Assembly (NCBI RefSeq): GCF_034702125.1
Contig: NC_085869.1
Span: forward strand, 53,704,714-53,768,713
Length of the DNA stretch: 64,000 nt
DNA from: Engraulis encrasicolus
Taxonomy: Eukaryota; Chordata; Actinopteri; Clupeiformes; Engraulidae
Reading direction: 5' to 3'
Shown here piece after piece: positions 26,501-37,507 of this stretch. Below the pieces are notes generated by a model, which searched no databases, was not told the DNA's origin, and saw nothing but the letters and a program-made list of their open reading frames with translations. Each line of letters starts with the position of its first letter. Position 1 is the first letter of the stretch. Position numbers and translations under genes: made by a program.

Positions 26501-27103
26501 GTGGGAGAGACTTCTTTGGTGTTAAAGGTGAAGAATTTGGAAAAAATACATGGTGCCTAAAGTCAAACATGGGAGGGATACAGCTCTTATGTGGAGCTGC
26601 ATGCATGCTGCTGGTGTGTGAGGGCTTTTATCATTGATTACATCATGAAGTTAAACATTTATTGCTCTACGAATAGCAAATATGTCACCATCTCTCATTG
26701 AACTCCATTGATTTTCATTGTGTTGCTTTCCATGATTACAATGACCCTAAACATACACCTAAGTCCAAAGTTGATTTTCTGGAGAGGTGTGAGTGAACCA
26801 GTGGTTAAGTATGACACCCGATCTGCGTATTTGAAGTGTTTTGAAGTGACTTATCTGCTCATTTTCACATTATGTTCAATAGGCGACAAAACTTTTGTCT
26901 TGTCAAAATCTGCCCTGTCTGTGTTCATTAAAGGGTCAATCTTTCTTTGGTGCATGAAATTTATTTTTGTACATACATTTTCATTCGAGAGGGTTGTAGC
27001 TTTCATATGAGTGACTTCTGAAGCCAAGTGATTAATTGAAAGTCAGGTTATTAGCTGTTATTCCAAACAGATGGGTAGGCGACAACTATTTTGGAGGCGA
27101 GTG
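23548..27103. mobile_element. Second Tc1-like palindrome, interrupted by a nested element
   Basis: Ends CACTCGCCTCCAAAAG and TTTTGGAGGCGAGTG, each bordered by TA. The outer parts (23548-24019 and 26246-27103, 1330 bp together) are inverted copies over about 550 bp. Each codes outward for the end of a Tc1 transposase: the right arm reads HDYNDPKHTPKSKVDF, the second-Asp motif of the DDE triad, and further in VKHG...W.CM..AGV. The shared inner block gagctgcatgcatgctgctg shows the palindrome continues across the nested insertion. It lies in the presumed first intron of parp9. Confidence 0.83.
24020..26245. mobile_element. TIR element nested inside the Tc1 palindrome
   Basis: Ends CAGGGATTAAAG and CTTTAATCCCTG; flanks tcaatg and ccaatg are a probable eroded duplication, and removing the element restores the Tc1 palindrome. 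2.2 kb, with a CpG-richer stretch at about 25020-25440 and tcctgtcgtagcgacgg-like subrepeats near the right end. No intact transposase found; the ORF at 24959 has no recognisable motif. hAT-like by its ends. Confidence 0.7.
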
Positions 27104-27472
27104 TATACATGCCCAGACCACAATGTATATAACCATGCTCTAGTCTAGGCCTATAACAGTGGAGTAGAGTGGACTTCCAAACCCTGACCAACAGTGGCAT
27201 CTAGCCGCCTAAACCTACGTCAGTAGCCTAGGCCTAAATACCAACAATAGATAATACAGCAAGATAGGCCTATGTGGCCTGTTAATATAAAAGTCTTTGT
27301 GATGTGTGGGAGCAATGGGCTGTGGAAACATATGACCCACAGAATAGCTAATTTCTCCAACAATCACATCTGGGTGCCACTTACACATACAATTTCACAT
27401 GAATGTCATTCACACGTCAAAGACTATCCTATCGTAGACAATTTTCTGTCGGACAAGATTTCGAAGTCTTAC

Positions 27473-27509
27473 CTGCAGAGAAGGTCTGGCGACACGTATC
27501 GGGAGCTGG
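27473..27509 (-). other. parp9: Candidate parp9 5' UTR exon
   Basis: On the minus strand a good acceptor (cgattccag) at about 27510 and a strong donor (CTGCAG|GTAAGA) after 27473 bracket 37 nt. A second strong donor (GTTG|GTGAGT) ends at 27756. Either could belong to non-coding first exons that splice to the ATG exon at 23296. No coding content; expression data are needed to choose. Confidence 0.35.
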
Positions 27510-27756
27510 AATCGAAAGCAAAAAAATAAGCACAAAACAAGTCAACTACTTCCTTGCTTGACGACAACGGCAACGCTTGTTTTTTCTCTTAACATAACTC
27601 ATTGAACATCTAACACGCCAAACTAGTCTTTTATCAAGGTTCCAAAGACCTAAACTCTGTCTGGGATACTTTCTCAGCAGGACGTCGCGTACACCTAGCC
27701 CACAGTTTACACTTTCATGTTCACAAATAGCCTGTAGGCTAGAACTACTACTCACC

Positions 27757-27858
27757 AACCACCAGCTTCAGAGAAATGGAAAGCGAAACTAGAGAGACTA
27801 GAGAGGCAAGGGCAAAAACAAACACAGATACTTCGCTTCAGTCATTTCCGGGGAAGAC
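27757..27858. promoter_or_regulatory. Shared parp9-parp14 promoter region
   Basis: The gap between the most upstream candidate parp9 donor (27756, minus) and the parp14 start codon (27859, plus). It is short, carries the ISRE listed next, and has ttccggggaa at 27847-27856, a possible STAT- or Rel-type site just before the ATG. No TATA box seen. Bidirectional activity is inferred from the geometry. Confidence 0.6.
27773..27790 (+). promoter_or_regulatory. Interferon-stimulated response element (ISRE)
   Basis: GAAATGGAAAGCGAAACT: three GAAA steps at 6-bp spacing, with the last twelve bases (GAAAGCGAAACT) matching the ISRE consensus GAAANNGAAACT exactly. It lies 68 bp before the parp14 ATG and 17 bp upstream, in minus-strand terms, of a candidate parp9 donor. 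ISREs bind ISGF3 or IRFs, and PARP9 and PARP14 are known interferon-stimulated genes. Confidence 0.8.
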
Positions 27859-29879
27859 ATGGACGAGAAATTCTCTTTCCCAGTGCTCGTGGAAGGCGAA
27901 TGGAACCCTGCACTCCCTAACCTGAAGAACAAACTAACAATTTATTTCCAAAGCAAAAAATCGAACGGTGGCGATTGTCATGTGCAACACCATGTTTCCG
28001 ATGGCCGAAAAGCTGTCGTGTGGTTCAAAACCGAAGACGGTAAAGTGAAGTTCTGTAATGGACACAATGATTGTCTACTCGTAGTGTTACTTCAATTATG
28101 CCAATGTCCTTTCTGTTCAATAGTGCGGCGAAGTGTTCTTACAAAGTCCCGACATTCGCTGAAGCTGGGTGAGAACAATCTGACGTTGACGGTACGCTTG
28201 ACCCCGGTGACTAAAGCGGAGGGCGAGGAGGAGGTGAGAGAAAGTTTCAATGCACGTTGGGAGGAATGGCATGATCGTTTCATTTCATTCTTTGGTTACG
28301 CGATTATTGACCAAATTCTCTACGTTTTGTGAACAGGGAGTCGACTTGAGCTGCTCAGAAGTTGCAGGTGAGTGTTTGCCGATAGTAATGGTACTCCAGG
28401 GGGCAACACTGTGAGAGCTGCAAAGCGGTAGCTAGGCCATCAAGACGAAGCGAAGTGAGGGCAGGTGAGGTGACACCAGCCCAGCTCTATGAGTAAACTT
28501 TAAGACCTCTCACTTTTGCAATTGCAAACTTTCAAGCAGAGAATCTGAGGGCAATTGTGCGGGGATATCGCTCAACACGCCGTTTTACAACGTGGTTCTG
28601 ATTCTTCCAATTAGTCTAGATGCATTTCTTTCAGTAGGCCTACAGCTAATTACCATAACATAAAATGTAAACATCAGTCGTTAGGCCAGCCAATGAAAGT
28701 TATATTTTATCAAAGGCTTCCTGTAATCCTCTTTAATCTATCGGATTTAATAAAATGTCGAGAAAAAAATTATCTGGCAGATAAATAACCAAGAGAGAAA
28801 TCAATCACCACATGACCCCAATTAGCAGGCTAGCTGACTCCCCCCCCCCCCTTCTGATTAATATGCCTATATTTTTCTATTCCTCTAAGTGAATTATATC
28901 ATTGTTTGTTATGGACAACTTTAATTATTTATTTAGAACATAGTCTGAAATTATATCCTGAATTGTTGGACTTACTGAGTGAGGTGGTCTCATCTGGTTA
29001 TAGACAGTAGCAGGAGAGATGGAGGGTCATTCGAATTTGAGACCTCTGAGATGCTGGTAATACCTAGATTGTGTAGGCCTATCATCATTGCCAGAAATCT
29101 AGAAAAGATATAGACCATGGAGCAACAAGGTCTGCAATAATATAAGTTGTCTGCAGAGGAAATGCATATTAAGAGAGGCTGCCAACATGGCCAGATCTAG
29201 GGAATGGTTAGAGAAGGGATTGGAAACTCCCAAGGAAGTACACTGGCATGTTGATAAGAGTAAATCAATCAATCAATTAATAAAAAGAAACATCAACCCA
29301 TCTAAACAAGTGTTGGAAGGACGCCTAGTTGTTGGCCGAGGAGGTAGGGTAGCATGTCAAGAGGCCTGCTTACTGTACACTGACCTGTAGGTTACCTTAG
29401 GCGTTGCTTAGGTTTGCCTTTCTTTTCTTTTCTTTTTATTTTAGCCTGATGCTGCTTACGCTGTTTGACCTGCGCCTGGAGCGGCACAGCATTCAGGCTC
29501 TTGATTTGAGTTTTTTTACTTAAAAATGTGGGTATGTTAGAGATGAATGAACACATTCTAATGCAAGGTAGCTCTAGGATTTTACTCGAACATTCTACAG
29601 TTCCCATAGAAGTCTGTGTTCAAAATCTCGCTAAGTCCTTATGACATCATAATGAGAACTCAACATTTTGGCAAAATTCTTATAACATATTTATAATGGT
29701 ACTCCTCAAAGGGTTAAATGCAACTTATTTATGTGCTTCAGAGACTGAGATATTTAGGTTTGAATAGGCAGAGGGCACCTTTTCCCAAAATGGGCTTAGG
29801 CATTCAACCAAGCCTTAGGGTTAAATAAATTAATCATGGCACATTGATTTGAGTTATTCCGACCCCTCATAGTCATGGG

Positions 29880-29976
<97 letters not shown>

Positions 29977-32900
29977 TGTGCGCGTGTTATGAATTCATTT
30001 TTCGCTTTATTTGACCTGCTGCTTGCTCCGCTGTTTTGACATCAGTTTTGGTATGTGAGCTAATGATTGGGGACAATCATTGAGAGTAAATAGAATGGAG
30101 GCCAAAATTCTATTTCATTGTTGAAGCCAAGTTGGAGCCAAGGTTGGACCCAAAAAGACCAAAAAATGGCCAAATCCCATTCATTCCTATGAGAGACATA
30201 AAACCCTATATCTCCCTTAAATGCCACTCCAGGGGGATCATTTTTCGCTCAACTAGTAGGTCCCCTTGCTCTCCAACTTACCAGGGTGGTGATTTTTTGT
30301 GGTGATGTTTTATTTTAGAGAGATATTAAAAGTTAAATTGACCAATGAGCATCAGAACATGGTTCGATTGACAGTTAGAAGTCTTGTTGTTGTCCAATCA
30401 GCACCTGCGTTTGGCGTTGCTAAGGTGGAATGTAAGTTGGAATGTTCCCAAATCTGGCTTCAAAGCGTTGAATGGCAAATAGCGTTGATTTGGCGTCCAT
30501 TCTATTTACTGTCAATGGGGCCAATGGAGCCAGCCCAACAGCAGAGATGTCAAACATCCAGTGTGGGTATTCCACGAACATTGTCAAGTGATAACCTGGC
30601 TTAGTTAACCTACAGGAAGTGGTAATCCTCATAAAAGATGACCCGCAGTGTCATTTAGTTCAGGGGTTCCCAACCTTTTCCTGCTTGGGGCTCACTTGAA
30701 ATTTTCACACATGTTCGGGCCGGGGCCCACCTCCGACCCAATTAACAATAAAATTCAAATAAATCAACAGCAATGCACACAAAATATATATTTTTGTTTT
30801 TAGAAAATGATTTCGGTCCACAGTTTGCGTATCACTGATTTGGTTGTAAAAAAATGAGGAATCAGGCTCTTCTATTAGATGATTTACCACAACCTCAAGG
30901 TGACTGTTACCTGGGTTACCACTGAGCCAGCTTCTTGGAATACTGCCCCAGTTCAGAAGTAAAAATCCTGCCACAGTTTACTCCTAACACAGGACTTCAC
31001 TGAGTAACTGGTCTACCTGTCTTCAGTGTTCATTATGTTCAGCTTATTCAGAGTGGTTTGGTGGGGCAGGCATGGCCTAATGTAGCCTCGCGAGCCATCC
31101 TACGTACTTCCGCCAAAGGATTGGCTCCACTACTGTAGTCTGGCCGTGCTTCTCTGTGGAGTGCCCCCCCAGAAAACAGCCAATAATCGAATACGCCCCC
31201 CACGTGGGGGCGAAAGGGGGAGGACGCTCGTGACAATGACGTACACATCTGCGCCAGAGCCATTGGTCTGCGCTATGTTGTTGAGTAACTGCCAGCGATT
31301 GGGTGAGAGGTGTCCAATAATTTCAAATCATAACTGAGTGCAAACTTCCTGCTTCCTACAATCGCTTCAGAGCAAACAAATGCCAGACCATAAATACGAA
31401 ATGAAATGGTAGTATTGTGGGATGGTCAGGACCAGGCTAGGCCGAATGGCTTAGGAGATGGAATTTATATCCTAGGGTTGCAGGTTTGAATGCCACCCTT
31501 CCACTCCCTACCTCACTCCACAGCTGAGATGCCCTTGAGCAAGGCACCTAACCCCATATTGCTCCAGGGATTGTAACTAATTTCCAACACCATGTACTTA
31601 AAAATAGCTGTAAGTTATTTTGGATAAAAGTGTCAAGAAAGAGTAATGTCATGTATTGGTGGAACAGATTTCCGGCTGGGTTTTTACTTTCCAATGCTGG
31701 GATTGACAATGTTTACAATGAATGGACAGAATCATTTTAGTACAATCACAATAATCATATGGTGAGAAACAATCAAATGAGGTTTTGGCACTGTTTGTCC
31801 CCTATGTTGCAGAAGGCTAATCATATTAATCTGTCTGCATGTTTGTAAAAGAGGCCATATTGTACAAAACACTTTTTTTTCTCATGTTTTGCATTGTCAT
31901 TTGGGCAAGTACTGCTCAAACATTACAAATACATAGAAAAATAAATCAAAGAGAAAACGTATAACAGAAAAAGCGTATATAATATGGCCCCTTTAAGGTA
32001 AAACCTTTTGTTTGCAACACTCAGTTTTTATTGTTAAACATGCACAGACACCCAGCATAAGAGGAAAGACGCCGCCAACACGCTTGCCATGTTAGGCCCT
32101 AAAAGAAGACGAGGCATAGGTCAGTAAGATACAGCATTTGACAGTTTAATATTTAACATTTGTCAGTTTTCATTTCAGAGGGAGAAGGGCATGTTTCGGA
32201 ATGTGTAGTTTTTAATGACAGATAAGTTAGACCAGCTATTACAAGCTACAGTATGATGATAGTTTAAAGCATGGTCAGCACAGCACTGTAAAATACCTGA
32301 TTTACTGATTGGCTTGCTGCATGTACTGATTCATAAAAAGACTGAAATGTGTAATAGCATTCAAACATCACCTTCCCTTGTGTGAGTGAGGAGTTTGTTG
32401 TACGTTTTTTTTTCATGCAAACAGATGGAGATGAGGCATCTCCTAGGCATAACTGTGTAATGCCTGAAGAGAAGATGGAAGTAGAGTGTAAAGAAGAGAA
32501 GGAGGAGGAAGAGGAAGACAAGGAAAAAGAGGTGAAGAAGGAGGAGGAAGAAAAGGAAAAAGAGGTGAAGAAGGAGGAGGAAGAGGAAGAAAAGGAAAAG
32601 GAGGTGAAGAAGGAGCCCCCTGAGTACTCCCCGTCTGTGGCTGCTGTGCTGGGGAACGTGGTGGGCCTGAACCAGGAGTTTCTGGAGATGCTGGTGGAGA
32701 ACGTCCTCAAAGGCCCTGTCCCCTCACCCTTCAGTGTGGAGACACTACACGAGATCAGCTCTGCTGTTGTGACCTTTGAGAAGGCAGAAGGTGTGTTTGT
32801 GTGTGTTTTTGTGTGTGAGAGAGAGTTTGTGTTTTGGATGGGATGGTGGTTGTCTCACTTCGTATCTTTTTTAGAGATGGTATGTGTTTATGTAATTTTC

Positions 32901-35900
32901 CCAAATGTATGTTCTGATCTCAAATGTATGTGCACGTCACAGATGCACAGCGTTTTGTGGACTTATGTCCAAGGAATGGCATGTTCCGCTTGAAGAACAT
33001 CTCCTCCAGGCTGCTTGAGGTGACCACTAAAGTCCGAGCTGAAGACCTCATCGAAGACATAACGTCTGATCATCTGCAGCTGTATTTCGGAAGAGAAGGT
33101 GTCTTGCAGGGAGAGGTGGAGATGCAGGAGGAGGACCAAACGGCCATCATCTCGTTTACTGAGTCCAGTGGTAAGATTTATTATTATTAATAGCAATGGA
33201 ATTATGGTAGGGATTAAGCCGTATATAATGTACTTCAGTGGTTCCCAAACTTTTCCCCCTGCGCACCCCCTTGTACATTTCATCGTGATTCGCGCACCCC
33301 CTAAGCAAATATTTTGGTGTGCTGATGGCCACTCAAATATGGATTCACTGCGCATTCACTGCACATTATGCACAGTTATAAGGGAAATCCTGTTTTCCAA
33401 AAGTCAAGGAGTTAAACTACACTTCAGATGGACCCTTCCAGCATACAATTCACCATATAATTAAAAACTACCTGTTCATTAATGCTGGATAAAAACTCAC
33501 ATATCCACCTTTGCTCTATTTAGCTCGCGCACCCCCTTATGGCAGGCCGCGCACCCCCAGGGGTGCACGCACCACAGTTTGGGAAACCCTGATGTACTTA
33601 ATTAAAACCATGTTTAATTCATCTTCCTGTGTGTGTGTGCGTGCGTGCGTGTGTGTTTTCATTTTTGTCTCTGAGATGGTGAAAGATCATTTTTTTCGGT
33701 GTTTTCTAATCCAAGTTAGTTTGGGAAGTTCAAAGAAAATAATAGTAAAACAATAATAATGATAATAATAATAATAAAAATTATTGTATCTTCACAGCTG
33801 TGTCCAGGGTCATCAAAAGACAGCATGTTATTTCAGATCACCCTTTCAAAGTCTTTCCATATTTCGAGTCATTGGGCACGGCTTTATACGGGAAAGAAAA
33901 ACCATGGAAGTTACCAGATGCCTTCACAGAGGATATCGATCCTCTTTTGCACAAGTGTCTGCAAGACAATCCTGAGTGTAGCACACTGGTCGACAGGGAA
34001 ATGGCCACACTTTTCTCTAAGGTTGACCTTTGCATTATGCCCGCAAGGATCAGCCCCTTACCCTCTCTGTTGGAGCAGAAAAAAATGTCAGCCAAGGTGA
34101 TTCGTTCCTGGCGAGACAACGCTTCTGCCAAATTCAAAGACATGCTGTCAAAGTTCAAGTGTCTGCCTTTGCGAGTGCCAGTGGTTGCTTGGGCGGAATG
34201 TGAGGCTGCGATTCGAGACGCCATTCAGCAGAGGGCTCTGTCACTGGTTGTGGACCAGTCTCAGGGAAAGATGACTGTGACAGGCCTCTCTGAGAGTGTC
34301 GACAGCCTTGGTGACTTGAAGGTGACTGTTGAGGAAATCATCAAGGCAGTTGAGAGGAAGGTGGGCAGCCGAGAGGAAGAGGTGAAGGTGGCAGCCTCGA
34401 TATATCACCTCCTTGAACACGCAGGCTTGGGTCAAAAAATCAAGATTGAGATCCCAGAGCTGAAGTTCCGCTACAACAAATCGAACCAAAGTGTTGCGTT
34501 TTATGGACTGCAAGAAGAGATTTTGTTGGCGAAAGCACACATCTTCGAGGAAATGCTGTCTCTCTCCAGGAGCGGGCAGCTAAATATTGAGGACAGCGTC
34601 ATAGAATTCTTGTCTGGCGGTGACCAGGAGGAGTTGAACCAGCAGCTCTTCATGTCAGAGGGTGTCAGTGCAGCCTTGGAAATTCACGGTGGCGTGCTGA
34701 ATCTCGTGGCCAAGACGGCAGAGACCATCAAGGCTGCAGAGGGGCAACTGCAGAAGCTTTTGAACCACAGATGCATCGAGATAGAAGACCTTAACATACT
34801 GGCGATGAGCGAGTGGAATCAGTTAGTGGATGGGTTGCTAATAGCAGTCAATCAGTCCGGAAGGAGAGTTAGTGTTGACACCGACGGCACAATAGTTGTG
34901 ATCTCTGGATTTGTGAAAGAAGTGGATGCGGTGCAGAAAGATCTACAGAACTTTGTGCACGACAACTCCTCCGTCACCAGAACCGTGACCGGCCGGAGGA
35001 TCATCGTGAAATTTGTGCGCGAGCAGAAGGGGGCCGTGTGGCAGGAGCTGATCAAAGACGACCTCAAGATCGATTTCCAGGACGATTCGGTGTCGCTGTG
35101 CGGCCCCAGAGTCCGTGCCATGGAGTGCCAGCAGGCCATTGAGGACTTGATCTCCTCCATCCACCACGACGTCTTGAGGATGGCCAAACCGGGAGCCAAG
35201 AAGTCCTTCAAGGACAAGGAGACCCTCTACGTGAGCACAGCAGCCAGCAAGTGGGGTTGCCTAGTGCAGCTGGAGGATGAGGTGCACGCTGCCTCGGCAA
35301 CCGCCTCCACCTCAGCAGATGAGCACAAACCTGACTTCCGCCTGCAAACTCCTGATGGCGTGGACATAGCCGTGTTCAAGGCAGACATGTGCTCGTTCAG
35401 AGCGGACGCCATTGTCAACGCAGCCAACGAGGGGCTTCAGCACGACGGGGGACTCGCAGGAGCTCTCCTTGCTGCCGCAGGTCCTCAGTTCCAGGCAGCG
35501 TCCAATCACGTCATTTCCCAGAGAGGGCAGGTGGCCACAGGGGACGTGGTCGTCACGACAGCCGGTGGGCGTCTGCGGTGCGAACACGTCATCCACGCCG
35601 TGGGGCCCAGATTCAGGAGGGACAACTCTCAAAAGTCAATCGGCCTGCTGAAGAGGGCGATCAAAGGGTGCCTGAGGGAAGCTGAGAGCCTGAAGGTCCA
35701 CTCCATTGCCATCCCCGCCATAAGCTCAGGCTCGTTCGGATTCCCGCTGGACGTCTGCTCCGAGACCATCGTAGGGGCGATCAAGGAGCACTGTGAAGAC
35801 ATGTACGGTGATGGCTTGCTGAAGAAAATACACTTGGTCAACAAGGACGACGCCACTGTCCGGGCAATGGAAATTGCTGTTAAAAAGGTTTTTGGCAGAG

Positions 35901-37461
35901 ATTTGCAAAACAAGCCACAGTCTGGAGGCCAGGCAGGCATGATGCAAAACCAAACACAGAGTCAAGGCCAAGCCCAAGGTCAAAGAATTCTTCCAACTGG
36001 CAGCAGCACACAGAGCGTGCAGACAAAAGAGGGACTGATCATCACACTCTTGAAAGGGAACATTCAGGACACCACAGTAAGTTGATGATCCAAATATTCA
36101 ACCCATTTAACATTTCTGTTTATTAATGTGTATGTTACAGTACATGTGTTGAGAATCTTGAAGATCTTTCTTCATATCCTTTTTCTTTTATTTATATTTT
36201 TTAGACTGATGTAGTAGTGAACACGGTTGGGCCTGGGTTGCGCCTTGATCAAGGGGCGGTGTCCAATGCCCTCTTCCAAGCTGCGGGACCCGAGCTTCAG
36301 AATCTGGTTGATCAACAGGCAGCTCCACCTGCTAATGAAGGTGCTGTGCTCTTTACTGAGGGCTGCAACCTAAAATGCAAGAGGGTGTTCCACACTGTCG
36401 CCCCCCAGTGGGATGGAGGAAAAGGCCACGCACAGAGGGTAGGTCTGATCTAATACCTGAGCTCTTTGATTTTTCGATGCAGATGAATAATGGAAATACA
36501 GGGCTCCAGACTAACTTTTTGCACTGGTTGCACTGGTGCGCCTAAAATTTTTATTTAGGCGCACCAGCACAAAATTTAGGTGCACCCAAATGTTCACCCC
36601 ATAACACACACACACGCACGCACGCACGCACCCCAGCTTTATAAAAATAATAATAATAGGCTAATAAAAAAGCAATAGGCCTAATAATATAATAATACAA
36701 ATAATAATAGTAATAATAATAATAATAATAATAATATTTAATGAAATTATTATTATTTTAAAAGACCTGGAGTCTTCCATGTGCTAGAGGCTAGTCTTCC
36801 AAATGTGCTCCTCAAAAGACATGACACTGACAGTAGGCTACATAACTACCACATCCTGGCTACAAGTAGGCCTAAGCTTTAATTTTCAGCACTAAGTCTA
36901 CACACAAGCACAGAAATGGATGGATGGATGGATGGATAGATAGATGGATACCGGTAGATAGCCTAGATATTTTTTCAAACCCTGTTAAAAATGTCATGAT
37001 TTTTAAAATCATTAGACACTAATAGCCTATGTTTACAGGTGAATTGGGTTTTGTATTTCCCCATTTTTGAGCGCTCTCCCTCTGCATGATGATTGGGTAT
37101 CTTAGCACGCGCTATGATGAATGGTTGTGGTATCTTAGCAAGCGCTATGAACAGACACGAGAGCACAATTCCGTGCGCGCTTCCCCACCTCTCTCTCTCG
37201 TGCTGTCCCAAGGTGCATGCACGATGGCTCGCCGGCAGATATTCAGTTTGGAGTCGCTATCAAAAAAACTCTTACTGAAGTCCCGAGAGACAAGCCTGTC
37301 ACCTGTTGTTTGGTCAGCTCTGCACGCGGTTGAAACTGACCATTGTGTTTACAGGAATCCGAGGTGAATTGGGTTTTGTATTTCGCCATTTTTGAGTGCT
37401 CTCGCTCTGCATGATGATTGTGGTATCTTAGCACGACGACAGGACAGCACAATTTTGTGCG

Positions 37462-37507
<46 letters not shown>

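Noticed and set aside
17067..27859. A dtx3l gene beside parp9, as in mammals
   Set aside because: Searched by eye for RING/Deltex C-terminal motifs on both strands here and across the window; none seen.
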